The notes under the pieces were generated by a model that saw nothing but the letters and a program-made list of their open reading frames with translations, did not search any database and was not told where the DNA came from. From assembly GCF_050946405.1 (NCBI RefSeq), contig NZ_JBMNUS010000001.1:434001-498000 (forward strand): DNA of 64,000 nucleotides. Direction: 5' to 3'. Both the position numbers and the translations under genes were made by a program. Positions 17,718 through 26,829 of this stretch are shown here, piece by piece. This DNA comes from Pseudochelatococcus sp050946405 (GTDB taxonomy: Bacteria > Pseudomonadota > Alphaproteobacteria > Rhizobiales > Beijerinckiaceae). Every line of letters begins with the position of its first letter. Position 1 is the stretch's first letter.

Positions 17718-19631
17718 ATGGCCGAGCGCCCTTTGATGCGCCCTTCTGCGGGCTGGAGAAACGGCCGCCTCAGGGCCTATCTCGCTCTTCAGATCGCCAT
17801 CGTGGCGATGTGCGTCTGCCTGTTCTACGTCCAGCCGCCGGATCCGCCTCCCCTTTACGAACTGGTTCGGGCGGAGGAGAGCCGCGACGGCCTGTCGTGG
17901 CAGCCCGTGGCGCTTCCCCATCGCCGCACATACGAAGGCAGGCAGCCGGAGCCCGTTCTTTACAGGATGAACTTCGAGCGCCCGTCGTCCGAGGCCGGCG
18001 CGTCCTGGGCCGTTCTCGTGCCGCACTTCACGGCGGGCGTCGAGATTTCGGTCAACGGCACGCTCGTTCTCGACAGCCGCCGGGAAACGTACGCGGCGCG
18101 CATGGATCGCAACGTGCCGGCGATGGCCCTCATACCGCAGCCGCTGCTGCGCGACGGCGTCAACGATCTCGTGGTGAGGCTTCTGATCTGGGGGCCTTTC
18201 GCCGGCTACCTCGACAATGTCTACGTCGGCCCCGACGCGCTCCTGCGCCCGGTATATGATACGCGATCCGCGCTCTTCTTCGCCGTTCCGCTCGTGCTCG
18301 CCGCGTTGCAGGGGATGCTTGCCATCCTGTTCGGCATGATCTGGATCAACAGGCGAGGCGAGCCCGCCTACGGCTGGCTCGCGGGCGCGATGGTGATCGG
18401 CGCGGGGCAGCAGTTCATTCCGCTTCCGGCCCCTCAGGCGCTGGTCGGTTTTCTCGGTGCCGCGAATTCGCTCGAGGTTGCGATGCTCCTGCATTTCCTC
18501 GCGTGTTATTTGCGGTTGAAGATCTTGCCGGCCGGCTGGCTGGCGTTCGTGCCCGGTTTCGCCATTCTCGGCGCGGGGCTGTTCGGCAGTGCCGACGATT
18601 TGCTGAGGATGCATTCGATATTCGGGCCGACGAGCGTGGGCGTGCTTCTCGTCGTCATCGCCGTCATGCTGGGGCGGTCGGCGGTGAGGCAAAAAGACCG
18701 GCGAAGCCTTTTTCTGGGCTCGACGATGACCGTGGTGATCGCCTTCTGGGTGCATGACATAGCGGCCATGCTGAATGTTCTGCCCGGCGAGCGCCTTTTC
18801 CTCGCCCGCATCTCCTACTCGCTTGTTCTGACCGCCATCGGCATCGGCCTGACGTGGCGTTTCATCGAGGCGCTCAAGGAGTCCGACAACTTCGCCGGCC
18901 GGCTGGTGCAGCAGGTGCGCGAGGCGGAGGAGAAGCTGCGGGAAAGTTTCGCCCGCGAGGAGGAGAGAGGCCGCAACGAGGCGCTGGCGGCGGAACGGAC
19001 GCGGCTGATGCGCGATCTGCATGACGGTCTCGGCGGGCAGCTCGTCAGTATTGTCGCTCTGGCGGAGCGCATCGGCCGCGAGGGCGCCGCCATCGGCGAG
19101 GCGGCGCGGGCGGCGCTGAAGGATTTGCGGCTCGTGATCGATGCGATGGAAGAGATCGACGGCGATCTCATGCTGGCGCTGGGCTCGTGGCGGGAGCGGA
19201 TCGCGACCCAGTTGCGCGCTCACGAGATCGGATTGTCGTGGCAGGTGCCCACGCCGGGCGGCCTGCCGGTCTTTCCGGGGCTGCGGCCGTGGCATGTCAT
19301 CCAGATCGTCCGCCTGCTGGACGAGGCCGTGACCAACGCCATCAAGCATTCGGGCGCCGGGATGCTCAGGGTCGTCATCGAGGCCGTCCCGGACGGCGCG
19401 GGCAACCGCGGCGGGCGTATCGTCATCGAGGACGACGGCAAGGGTTTCGATATCGCGGCCCTTCAACCCGGCGGCGCCGTTCGGGGAGGTTTCGCGGCGG
19501 GGCATGGGCTTGCCAACATGAGACGACGCGCCGAATTGTGCGGGGCGGATCTTGCCCTGTCGTCCGGCCCGGCGGGAACGCGCGTGAGCCTCTCGCTGCC
19601 TGCCGGTCTCGGCGTGTCCGCCGCCGAATGA
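17718..19631 (+). CDS. Sensor histidine kinase, 7TMR-DISM plus HisKA_3 type
   Basis: Membrane sensor kinase, 637 aa. Helix one is at about 20-38, followed by a periplasmic beta-rich sensor domain (about 40-185), then seven closely spaced helices (about 190-395) of the 7TMR-DISM type. A coiled coil (about 400-430) leads to the HisKA_3 phospho-acceptor, H435 in MRDLHDGLGGQLVS. The ATPase domain has DEAVTNAIKHSGA and IEDDGKGFD, then GHGLANMRRRAE. The start follows the regulator's stop by 8 bp. The sensor domain resembles carbohydrate-binding jelly rolls, so a sugar or polymer signal is possible but unproven. Confidence 0.88.
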   Translation: MAERPLMRPSAGWRNGRLRAYLALQIAIVAMCVCLFYVQPPDPPPLYELVRAEESRDGLSWQPVALPHRRTYEGRQPEPVLYRMNFERPSSEAGASWAVLVPHFTAGVEISVNGTLVLDSRRETYAARMDRNVPAMALIPQPLLRDGVNDLVVRLLIWGPFAGYLDNVYVGPDALLRPVYDTRSALFFAVPLVLAALQGMLAILFGMIWINRRGEPAYGWLAGAMVIGAGQQFIPLPAPQALVGFLGAANSLEVAMLLHFLACYLRLKILPAGWLAFVPGFAILGAGLFGSADDLLRMHSIFGPTSVGVLLVVIAVMLGRSAVRQKDRRSLFLGSTMTVVIAFWVHDIAAMLNVLPGERLFLARISYSLVLTAIGIGLTWRFIEALKESDNFAGRLVQQVREAEEKLRESFAREEERGRNEALAAERTRLMRDLHDGLGGQLVSIVALAERIGREGAAIGEAARAALKDLRLVIDAMEEIDGDLMLALGSWRERIATQLRAHEIGLSWQVPTPGGLPVFPGLRPWHVIQIVRLLDEAVTNAIKHSGAGMLRVVIEAVPDGAGNRGGRIVIEDDGKGFDIAALQPGGAVRGGFAAGHGLANMRRRAELCGADLALSSGPAGTRVSLSLPAGLGVSAAE

Positions 19632-19735
19632 TAGAGCATTTCGGTTTTTCGTTGAAACACCAGAATGCTTTACCTTATTGATTTAGAACGTTTTTTTTAT
19701 GAAAAGCGGTATCCGCTTCGCTTGAAACGCTTTGG
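19631..19735. repeat. Rhizobiales-type palindromic intergenic repeat
   Basis: Two linked hairpins just after the kinase gene. The first has arms AGCATT (19635-19640) and AATGCT (19664-19669), with an inner TTGAAACA. The second lies around AAAGCGG/CCGCTT (about 19703-19719). The order of motifs, including a run of eight T, matches the palindromic elements abundant between genes in this bacterial order. It may also end transcription of the kinase operon. Confidence 0.5.
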
Positions 19736-19805
19736 ACCGCAACCGGCCGATGGAGCGGCGGAACGGCCCGCGCTGGCGACGCCGGCCGTTCCGCCGTCCA
19801 AACCC

Positions 19806-20138
19806 TTACCAGCGGCCGATATGGTTGACCGGTCCGCCGCGGTTCATCGGCGTTCCGGCCGGGCCGGGCTTGCAGCCCACCGGCACGCCCGGAGCGGTGC
19901 AGTAAACGACGGCCCTCGGCGCCGGACGAACCACGCAACCCACCGGCACGCCGGGCGCTGTGCAGTAAACAACCACCTTCGGCTTCGGCGGCGGGCGCAC
20001 GACGCATCCCTTCGGCACGCCGTAAGATTTGCAATAGACGACTGCCGCCGCCGGTTCCGGCGTCGCGACGATCGTCATGGAAGCCGCCAATCCAGCCGCC
20101 GCGATCGCAGCCTGCAAGAGAATTCCAATACGCCTCAC
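19806..20138 (-). CDS. Small secreted protein with three Cys-containing repeats, function unknown
   Basis: Predicted exported protein of about 110 aa. The signal peptide spans about residues 1-32 (RRIGILLQAAIAAAGLAAS, then ending near PAAA). The mature part is three tandem repeats of about 22 residues on the plan VVYCxxxGVPxGCVVRPxP, giving six Cys in regular pairs, then a Gly/Pro-rich tail. I start it at GTG 20138, seven bases after GGGAGG. I do not recognise a named family. The spaced Cys pairs suggest disulfide-linked units in the periplasm or on the surface. Confidence 0.65.
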   Translation of the reverse strand: MRRIGILLQAAIAAAGLAASMTIVATPEPAAAVVYCKSYGVPKGCVVRPPPKPKVVVYCTAPGVPVGCVVRPAPRAVVYCTAPGVPVGCKPGPAGTPMNRGGPVNHIGRW

Positions 20139-20365
20139 GTTCACGCCTCCCGTTCTGCCCGTCCGTGGCGCGGATCCCGGCACACGGATGCGAGCCACAA
20201 CGACGCCTTATATCTCACCCTTCCGGAAGCCGGATGGGCGAGACACGCCATGTTCATGGGGTGCATGACGCAATTGTCGTGTAATATGACGCATGAAAGC
20301 GACGCAAGCGGCGAAATATGTCGTGAGCGGAGCGCGATCCCGGATCGCCATTCAGGAGAAATGCG

Positions 20366-20650
20366 TTGCCCGCAATCAGGATTCTCGTGCCGTTCATCGC
20401 ACTTGCCGCCGTCTTCACCGGGGCGCTCTCCGTCAACGCGCAGAATGAAGCTTTTGCCGCGGCGGACAAGAACGCCGACGGCGCGCTCGACCAGGCGGAA
20501 TTTCGGGCTTTCATCGATCAGCAGGCCGCTGACGGCAAGCCGAACGCCGTCAAGATCAAGTCCTCCGGCCGTTACGGCACGGCGTTCGGCCGCATCGACA
20601 AGAACGGCGACGGGCGCATCACGCCGGATGAGCTGTCGTCCGCGCGATAA
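20366..20650 (+). CDS. Secreted EF-hand calcium-binding protein
   Basis: Small exported protein of 94 aa. A signal peptide covers about residues 1-26, cleaving after VNA. Two EF-hand loops are clear: DKNADGALDQAEF (about 34-46) and DKNGDGRITPDEL (about 77-89), each with the Dx[DN]xDG pattern and a final Glu. TTG at 20366 is the start, seven bases after AGGAG. Divergent from the Cys-repeat gene and 36 bp before the efflux operon. The role is likely periplasmic calcium binding; nothing links it firmly to the pump. Confidence 0.82.
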   Translation: MPAIRILVPFIALAAVFTGALSVNAQNEAFAAADKNADGALDQAEFRAFIDQQAADGKPNAVKIKSSGRYGTAFGRIDKNGDGRITPDELSSAR

Positions 20651-20686
20651 TCTTCCTCGATCGCTTCTCCCAGGGATCTGAAAGCG

Positions 20687-21793
20687 ATGCTTCGGCCGAT
20701 CGGAATTCTCGCGTCCTTGTTTCTCGTCTGCTGTGCGAGCGCCGCCATGGCTCAGGGCGCGGTGCGGAATGTCATCGCGCAGGCGCCCGTGCAGCGCGAG
20801 GTGACGCGCTATCTTCAATCCACGGGCACGGTGCAGGCCGTCAACAGTGTGGATCTCGTCGCGCGCGTCTCGGGCACGCTGGACCGGGTCGCCTTCGAGG
20901 ATGGCGCGCAGGTCCGCAAGGGCGACGTCATCTTCGTCATCGAGCAGGAGCCGTACCGGATCAGCCTCGCGGCGGCGGCGGCCGAACTGGCGCAGTCGCG
21001 CGCCAATCTGGAGGAGGCGAGCGCCAATCTGGCCAGGCAGCAGGCGCTTGCCGCGCGGCAGGTGGTGTCGGAGAGCGCGCTGGATTCCGCGGTGGCCCAG
21101 CAGAAGACGGCCGCGGCGCAGGTCGCCGCCTCGCAGACCAAGGTGCGCAGCGCCGAACTCAATCTGGGCTATACCGAGATCCGCGCGCCGTTCGACGGCA
21201 TCCTCGCCGCCCGCGTGATGGACCCCGGCGCCTACATCAACGCGGCGTCGGCGCCGAAACTCGCCTCGCTCATCCAGCCGGATCCGGTCTACGTGCTCTT
21301 TTCGGCCAGCGAGCAGCAGGTGATCGCGGTGCGAAAGGCGCTCGGGGAGCGCAATATTCCGGTGGGCGGCTACGGCGCGATCGCGGTGGAAGTCGGCTTG
21401 CAGACGGAGAGCGGTTATCCGCATGTCGGCAAGCTGGATTACGTCGCGCCCGAGCTGGATGCGGGTTCCGGCGTCGTCACCGTCCGGGGTGTCGTCGAGA
21501 ATCCAAGCCGCCTGTTCTCGCCGGGCATGTTCGCGCGGGTCCGCATCCCGCTGGCGACCCATCGCGCGCTCGCGATCCCTGAAGCCGCGATCGGCAATTC
21601 GCAACTCGGGCGCACGGTGCTCGTGATCGGCGAGGGCGGCCGTGCCGAGCAGCGCAGGGTCACTGTCGGCGACGCTCTCGGCGACGGCGTGCGTGAGATC
21701 GTCGACGGGCTGACGGAGGCCGACCGCGTCATCGTTCGCGGCGCGGGCGGCGTGCGGCCGGGCGATACGGTTGCGGTCGTCGACCGGCTCTAG
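20687..21793 (+). CDS. RND efflux periplasmic adaptor (membrane fusion protein)
   Basis: AcrA/MexA-type adaptor, 368 aa. A signal peptide covers about residues 1-22. The lipoyl half-domains flank an alpha-hairpin (about 95-150, rich in Ala/Gln/Glu). The beta-barrel region holds TEIRAPFDGILAARVMDPGAY and the membrane-proximal domain follows to the end. It couples the inner-membrane pump encoded next to an outer-membrane channel. No TolC-like gene is present in the window, so that partner must lie elsewhere. Substrates cannot be deduced. Confidence 0.9.
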   Translation: MLRPIGILASLFLVCCASAAMAQGAVRNVIAQAPVQREVTRYLQSTGTVQAVNSVDLVARVSGTLDRVAFEDGAQVRKGDVIFVIEQEPYRISLAAAAAELAQSRANLEEASANLARQQALAARQVVSESALDSAVAQQKTAAAQVAASQTKVRSAELNLGYTEIRAPFDGILAARVMDPGAYINAASAPKLASLIQPDPVYVLFSASEQQVIAVRKALGERNIPVGGYGAIAVEVGLQTESGYPHVGKLDYVAPELDAGSGVVTVRGVVENPSRLFSPGMFARVRIPLATHRALAIPEAAIGNSQLGRTVLVIGEGGRAEQRRVTVGDALGDGVREIVDGLTEADRVIVRGAGGVRPGDTVAVVDRL

Positions 21794-21905
21794 GGGCTTT
21801 CCGCGTTTCGCTGAAACGCAAAAAGCCTCCAGGTTTTTGATTTTTGAGCGAATTGCGATCGTTCAAACGATTCCGTTTGAACGGAACGCGCTCTGGAGCG
21901 CCTCT
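21794..21905. repeat. Palindromic intergenic repeats between pump genes
   Basis: Two inverted repeats fill most of the gap between adaptor and pump genes. One is near 21798-21825 (TTTCCGCGTTTCGCTGAAAC-like). The other has arms GTTCAAACG (21861-21869) and CGTTTGAAC (21874-21882) inside a GAGCG...CGCTC frame. The second is related to the flank of the hairpin repeat at 33008-33109. Confidence 0.5.
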
Positions 21906-22006
21906 CGCCGGAGGCCGTTCCATCGGTTTTTCGTCAACGCATGCATTTCCCGAACCGGCGGTATTCGTTCTTCGGGGTCATGCTTCAGCCGGTCCGCGGG
22001 ATTGCC

Positions 22007-25000
22007 ATGATCGCCAAGTTCTTTATCGACCGGCCGGTGCTCGCCAACGTCATCGCCATATTGACGGTGGTGCTCGGCCTTGTGGCGCTGACGCGGCTGC
22101 CGGTTTCGCAATATCCCGACATCGTGCCGCCCTCCGTTCAGGTAACGGCGCGCTATCCGGGCGCCAATGCGGAAACGATCGTCCGCGACGTGGCGTTGCC
22201 CGTCGAGCAGAAGGTGAACGGCGTCGAGGGCATGCTCTACATGCAGTCGACCGCGACGAGCGACGGCGCCTATACGCTGACCGTCACCTTCGCCATCGGC
22301 ACGGACCCCGACCTGGCGCAGATCCTCGTGCAGAACCGGGTGGCGAGCGCCCTGCCGTCGCTGCCGGACGCCGTTCAGGCGCAGGGCGTGCAAACCGCCA
22401 AGCGTTCGAGCGCCATCCTCGCGATCGTGGCGCTGTCGTCCACCGATCCGGCGCACGACAGCCTGTTCATGGCGAATTACGCCACGATCAACGTCGTCGA
22501 CCAGCTTTCCCGCGTTCCCGGCATCGGCAACGTCTCGGTGTTCGGTTCGGGGCAATATGCGGTGCGCATCTGGATGAACCCGGAGCTGCTCGCCGCGCGC
22601 GGCCTTATCCCGGCCGATATCGTCAACGCCATCAACAGGCAGAGCCGCTCCACGACGGCGGGGCAGCTCGGCCTGCCGCCGGCCCCGGCGGGGCAGGATT
22701 TCCAGTATACGCTGAAACTCGAATCGCGACTCACCGACGTGTCGTCTTTCGAGGATATCATCGTGCGGGTTTCCGACAGCGGGCAGATCACGCGGCTGCG
22801 CGACGTCGCCCGCGTGGAGCTCGGCGCCCAGCAATACAACCAGGATTTCGCCATCGACGGTCGCCCCGCCGCCGGGCTCTCGCTGTTCCTGCTGCCGGAG
22901 GCCAATGCGCTCGAGGCCATCGGCCGGGTCAAGGCGAAGATGGAGGAACTGTCGGCGGATTTTCCCGAAGGCATGGCGCATTCCATTCCCTTCGACACCA
23001 CGCGATTCGTATCCGCGGCCATCGGCGACGTCTATCACACGCTGGTGGAGGCGGCCCTGCTGGTTCTGCTCGTCATCCTCGTGTTCCTGCAAGACTGGCG
23101 CGCCACGCTGGTGCCCGCGACGACGGTTCCGGTGACGATCGTCGGCGCCTTCGCGGCGCTTGCCGTGTTCGGCTTCTCGATCAACCTGTCGACATTGTTC
23201 GCCATCATTCTGGCCATCGGCATCGTGGTCGACGATGCGATCGTCGTGGTGGAGGCGGCGGCCAAACACCTGGAGGAAGGCAGGTCGCCGCGCGATGCTG
23301 CGGCTCTCGCCATGCAGCAACTGACCGGGCCGATCATCGGCATCACGCTGGTGCTGCTTGCGGTGTTCTTGCCGGCGGCGTTCCTGCCGGGGCTCAGCGG
23401 CGAGATGTACAAGCAATTCTCGCTGGTGATCGCGGCCACCGCGCTGATCAGCGCCGTCAACGCCATGACGCTGAAGCCGACGCAATGCGCCCTCTGGCTG
23501 AAGGCCCGGCCCGCCGGGGAGCGGAAGAACATCTTCTATCGCGCCTTCAACCGCATCTATGATGCCTGCGAGCGGGCCTATGCGGGGCTGGTGGCGCGCA
23601 TGGTCGGGTTCAGCCTCGCGCTGACGGTCGCGGCCGCCATGCTGGTCGGCCTGTCCCTCTATCTGCTGTCGCGCGTGCCGACGGATTTTCTGCCGGTCGA
23701 GGATCAGGGGTATTTCCTCGTTTCGGTCCAGCTTCCCGAAGGCGCGTCGCTGGAGCGCACGCGAGCGGCGCTGGAGGACGTGCGCAAGCGCGTGGAAGGC
23801 GTGGGCGCCGTCGATACCGTCATCGCGATCAGCGGCCTTTCGGCTGTCAACAACAACGCAAGCCTCGCCAATGCCGGCGTGCTTTACGTCATTCTCAACG
23901 ACTGGAGCGACCGCAAGGAGGGCGAGGATCTCCTCTCCCTCTACAAGGGCCTCAGCCGGTTGACCGCCAATCTGCCCGATGGCGAAGCGATCGTCCTGCC
24001 GCCGCCGCCCATTCAGGGCATCGGCAACGCGGCCGGTTTCTCCATGCAGATCGAGTCGCGCGACGGCCGTTTCGATTATGCGGCCTTGCAGGAGGCGGCG
24101 GCTTCGGTCATCGCCGCCACGCGGACCGATCCCGTCATCGGGCAGGCGTTCAGCCCGTTCAGGGCCGATGCGCCGCAGTTCGACATCGCCTTCGACCGCA
24201 CCAAGACCGAAAGCCTCGGCGTCGACACCGGCAGCGCCTTCGACACCGTGAGCCAGTATGTGGGGTCGTCCTACGCGGGGCAGATCAATCTGTTCGGCCG
24301 GGTGTTCCAGATCTACGTGCAGGCCGAATCGCAGAAGCGCGTCGATCTCGTCGATCTGGAACAGATCAGGCTGCGCAACGGCGCCGGCCAGATGGTGCCG
24401 CTGGGCTCGCTCGCGGCGATCACGCCCACGACAGGCCCGTCTCTGATCGGCCTTTACAACCTCTATCCCGCCGCGCAGGTCATCGGCACCCAGGCGCACG
24501 GCTTCAGCACGGGCCAGGCGCTGACGGCGCTGGAACGGATCACGCAGGATCTGCTGCCGCCCGGATTCTCGACAGAATGGACGGCCGTCTCCTATCAGGA
24601 GAGGGAGATCGGAGGCCAGATCTACATCGTCTACGCGCTCAGCCTGATCCTCGTCTATTTCGTCCTCGCCGGCCAATATGAAAGCTGGTACGCACCGGTT
24701 TCCGTCATCGCCACCGTGCCGCTCGCGTTGCTCGGCACCGCCACGACGCTGCTGGCGGCCCAGGCCGCGGTCAATCTCTATACGCAGATCGGCCTCGTGC
24801 TTCTGATCGCCCTCTCGGCGAAGAACGCCATCCTGATCGTCGAAACCGCGCGTCACCTGCGTCTTCACGATGGCATGGCCATCGCCGAGGCGGCCGTCGA
24901 AGCCGCGCGCACGCGCTTCCGGCCGATCCTGATGACTTCCATCGCCTTCATTCTCGGCGTGGTGCCGCTGGTGTTGCAGACCGGGGCCGGCGCCAGCGCG

Positions 25001-25138
25001 CAAAAGTCGATCGGCATCGCCGTCTTTACCGGCATGCTGGGTTCGACCTGCCTCACGGTCGTGTTCGTGCCGTCTCTCTTCGTCGTCATGCAGCGACTGG
25101 AAGAGCGGCTACGCGCCGGAAAACGTCGCGCCGGGTGA
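22007..25138 (+). CDS. RND multidrug efflux pump (HAE1/AcrB family)
   Basis: Proton-driven inner-membrane transporter, 1043 aa, the usual AcrB size. It starts MIAKFFIDRPVLANVIAIL; a further upstream ATG would add 22 unlikely residues. It has two repeats of one plus five helices with large periplasmic loops between. The relay motif region GIVVDDAIVVVEAA holds the paired Asp residues of helix 4, and the Lys partner is in helix 10 (LSAKNAILIVE). It follows its adaptor gene by about 210 bp containing repeats. It is likely to export hydrophobic drugs or metabolites. Confidence 0.93.
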   Translation: MIAKFFIDRPVLANVIAILTVVLGLVALTRLPVSQYPDIVPPSVQVTARYPGANAETIVRDVALPVEQKVNGVEGMLYMQSTATSDGAYTLTVTFAIGTDPDLAQILVQNRVASALPSLPDAVQAQGVQTAKRSSAILAIVALSSTDPAHDSLFMANYATINVVDQLSRVPGIGNVSVFGSGQYAVRIWMNPELLAARGLIPADIVNAINRQSRSTTAGQLGLPPAPAGQDFQYTLKLESRLTDVSSFEDIIVRVSDSGQITRLRDVARVELGAQQYNQDFAIDGRPAAGLSLFLLPEANALEAIGRVKAKMEELSADFPEGMAHSIPFDTTRFVSAAIGDVYHTLVEAALLVLLVILVFLQDWRATLVPATTVPVTIVGAFAALAVFGFSINLSTLFAIILAIGIVVDDAIVVVEAAAKHLEEGRSPRDAAALAMQQLTGPIIGITLVLLAVFLPAAFLPGLSGEMYKQFSLVIAATALISAVNAMTLKPTQCALWLKARPAGERKNIFYRAFNRIYDACERAYAGLVARMVGFSLALTVAAAMLVGLSLYLLSRVPTDFLPVEDQGYFLVSVQLPEGASLERTRAALEDVRKRVEGVGAVDTVIAISGLSAVNNNASLANAGVLYVILNDWSDRKEGEDLLSLYKGLSRLTANLPDGEAIVLPPPPIQGIGNAAGFSMQIESRDGRFDYAALQEAAASVIAATRTDPVIGQAFSPFRADAPQFDIAFDRTKTESLGVDTGSAFDTVSQYVGSSYAGQINLFGRVFQIYVQAESQKRVDLVDLEQIRLRNGAGQMVPLGSLAAITPTTGPSLIGLYNLYPAAQVIGTQAHGFSTGQALTALERITQDLLPPGFSTEWTAVSYQEREIGGQIYIVYALSLILVYFVLAGQYESWYAPVSVIATVPLALLGTATTLLAAQAAVNLYTQIGLVLLIALSAKNAILIVETARHLRLHDGMAIAEAAVEAARTRFRPILMTSIAFILGVVPLVLQTGAGASAQKSIGIAVFTGMLGSTCLTVVFVPSLFVVMQRLEERLRAGKRRAG

Positions 25139-25160
25139 GAGGGTTACGGCCGTGTCGGGC

Positions 25161-25225
25161 CGCCGGGGCCTTCTTCCCCGGCGGGCGTATCCCTTGCGGC
25201 CGGATGCTCGCTTCCGGCCGCAAGG
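25161..25225. terminator. Two hairpins between convergent genes
   Basis: Hairpin one has arms CGCCGGGG (25161-25168) and CCCCGGCG (25176-25183). Hairpin two has a 13-bp stem, 25192-25204 with 25213-25225. They lie between the end of the pump gene and the end of the small Cys-rich gene. Neither is followed by a T run in its own direction, so function as terminators is likely but not certain. Confidence 0.5.
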
Positions 25226-25235
25226 AAAAAGAGGA

Positions 25236-25469
25236 TTACTTCTTGGCCTTCGCCTGCATCTTCTGGAGCGCCTGCGCACAGCCCACGCTCATTTCCTTTC
25301 CGTGCGCTTTCAGGCAGCCCATGATGCGCCCGTCGCCGGGCTTCACATTCTTGCAGAGGCGCTGAATATCCGCCTTGCAGTATTTCATCAGATCGTTTTG
25401 TTGTGCAAAGGACGGAGAGGAAAATACAACGGCAGTAACCAGCGCTGCGGAGAATACACGGAGACGCAT
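25236..25469 (-). CDS. Small periplasmic protein with cysteine-rich (GLG1-type) repeat
   Basis: Exported protein of about 77 aa. The signal peptide is about residues 1-23, ending SFAQQ. The mature part has one cysteine-rich repeat: YCKADIQRLC, then VKPGDGRIMGCLKAH and MSVGCAQAL. The spacing matches the PF00839-type cysteine-rich repeat found in many alphaproteobacterial periplasmic proteins. ATG at 25469 is preferred because AAAAGGA stands eight bases upstream; another in-frame ATG is at 25487. Function unknown. Confidence 0.75.
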   Translation of the reverse strand: MRLRVFSAALVTAVVFSSPSFAQQNDLMKYCKADIQRLCKNVKPGDGRIMGCLKAHGKEMSVGCAQALQKMQAKAKK

Positions 25470-25487
25470 TTTGAATGTCCTTTTCAT

Positions 25488-26024
25488 GTCCGATGATACG
25501 GGAAAGGAATATGAGGATAGCGGAATGCCTCACGATCCGGCCGGAAATGCGGCAGATCACCTGAGAGGCATGGCCTAGCCCAAGTATATTATATGCAAAT
25601 GAGGCGCGATCATAAAGAAAATATTTCTTGATTGTTGTCGGCTTTAAAATTCATAATAACCATTGAAATAGTATTATTATATAGTGATGTATTATGCGTG
25701 CAATTGTAAAAACTGTTATCGCATTTTTCATCAGATATAAAATATTATAAATAGATTCTATTTTGAAAGGTTGGAGGCGACGCCCGCCGGCCCGATGTGA
25801 GGCGTGCCTGTCGGGCGACGCCGATGCGCCCGTGAGGGGCGGGCACCTGTCGAGGGCTTTTGTCAGGCGGGGCGAGGACGGCAGAGCATCGCGCCGATCG
25901 CTCGCATCGCGCTTCCGGCGGCGTCATTCCTCGCCGCATGGCATAAAATTGTGGCCCGGAAAGCGGGATTCGCTTTCCGGGCCAATGTTCCATGTATTAG
26001 CCGCCGCTTCGGGGCAGACCGTTT
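25488..26024. other. Gene-poor A+T-rich gap
   Basis: About 540 bp with no convincing gene. It is very A+T-rich from 25590 to 25765, then returns to high G+C. The A+T block probably carries the promoter of the leftward small Cys-rich gene. The only clear structure is the terminator hairpin at 25952-25984. Confidence 0.4.
25952..25984 (-). terminator. Rho-independent terminator of the DUF3088 gene
   Basis: Perfect 14-bp stem (25952-25965 with 25971-25984) and a 5-nt loop, 40 bp past the stop of the leftward gene. On the minus strand it is followed by CAATTTT. Confidence 0.75.
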
Positions 26025-26363
26025 TCAATGCAGTTGCGGAAAGCCGTGGCGCTCGGCAAGTAGGGCCAGAATCCGGGTGGTATCGCTGATGAAGCGGACG
26101 CCGTTGTGCTCGCGCGCGTCGGCCGGCGGGTTGTCCGCGAAAATGAGGGCCGGAAGCGACTGGTTGTCCTCGCCGAGAAGCGCAACGACATCCGGCCGGG
26201 GGCGGGGAAAGGCAACCCGCTCGACATCGATGTTCGCCGCCAGCTCGGGAGATGCCGCCAGCAGCCCTTCGACCTGATTGCACGCGGGGCACACGAACAC
26301 CCCGCCCGGCCGGTTCGGATTGGTGAAACCGGGTTTGATCAGAAACAGCTTGTCCTTGGCCAC
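26025..26363 (-). CDS. DUF3088 protein, thioredoxin-fold-like
   Basis: Cytosolic protein of 112 aa. The opening KDKLFLIKPGF, then VCPACNQVEGLLAASPELA, VAFPRPRPDVVALLGEDNQSLP (family core) and FISDTTRILALLAERHGFP match the DUF3088 family. The CPAC pair (about residues 24-27) lies where thioredoxin-like proteins carry the active site, although many family members keep only part of it. GTG at 26363 is the start, with GGAGG seven bases before. Function unknown; single gene with its own terminator. Confidence 0.8.
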   Translation of the reverse strand: MAKDKLFLIKPGFTNPNRPGGVFVCPACNQVEGLLAASPELAANIDVERVAFPRPRPDVVALLGEDNQSLPALIFADNPPADAREHNGVRFISDTTRILALLAERHGFPQLH

Positions 26364-26829
26364 GATCTTTCCTCCACGCTCAGAGCGCTTTCCGATTAGA
26401 GATGCGATCAGGTTGAATCGCCATCCCGCTCCAAATGCTATGTTTCCCACAAATTGCATTCAATTCGATGGATCGGTTTGAATGCAAGCAGCAGGAAAAC
26501 CGTTCCAACTGAGATAATTCAGTCGATAAGAATTCGCTCAAAACAGAGAACCCGGAAGATGTTCTGTTGCAATCCGAACAGGACATGTTCTGAGGCACGG
26601 CTGCACTCGTGGTTCGCAGGATTGCTCCGGCGGCATGGCGCCCGACAGCGCTTCCTATGCCCGGATGAGCCTCGCGAGAGGCCCGCCCGTTCCGCCGTGC
26701 CTGTCGAAGGAATCAAGAACGCACTTGATTACATATAAATTCTATAGATATGATTGCAACCGATGTCGGCGAATTCATCAACGGATTCGCTGGCTGCTTC
26801 CTGTTTCGAGACCGAGAGACACCCTGCCG
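26364..26829. repeat. Gap of 466 bp filled with intergenic repeats
   Basis: No gene seen. It contains palindromic segments (AGAGCGCTTTCCGATTAGAG near 26391; GCATTCAA/TTGAATGC arms at about 26457-26464 and 26478-26485). At 26522-26597 is a copy of the composite hairpin repeat also present at 33008-33109 and 57458-57560. In this copy the stem is imperfect (TTCTGTT against AACAGGA). The last 100 bp precede a monooxygenase gene and probably hold its promoter. Confidence 0.55.

Noticed and set aside
20366..20650. EF-hand gene as an ATG start at 20361
   Set aside because: That ATG is in a different frame; TTG at 20366 follows a good AGGAG and gives a signal peptide.
21863..25003. Open frame of over 1000 codons antisense to the RND pump gene
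   Set aside because: Codon-position G+C bias of the pump gene explains it; the translation is Arg/Gly/Asp-rich without domains.
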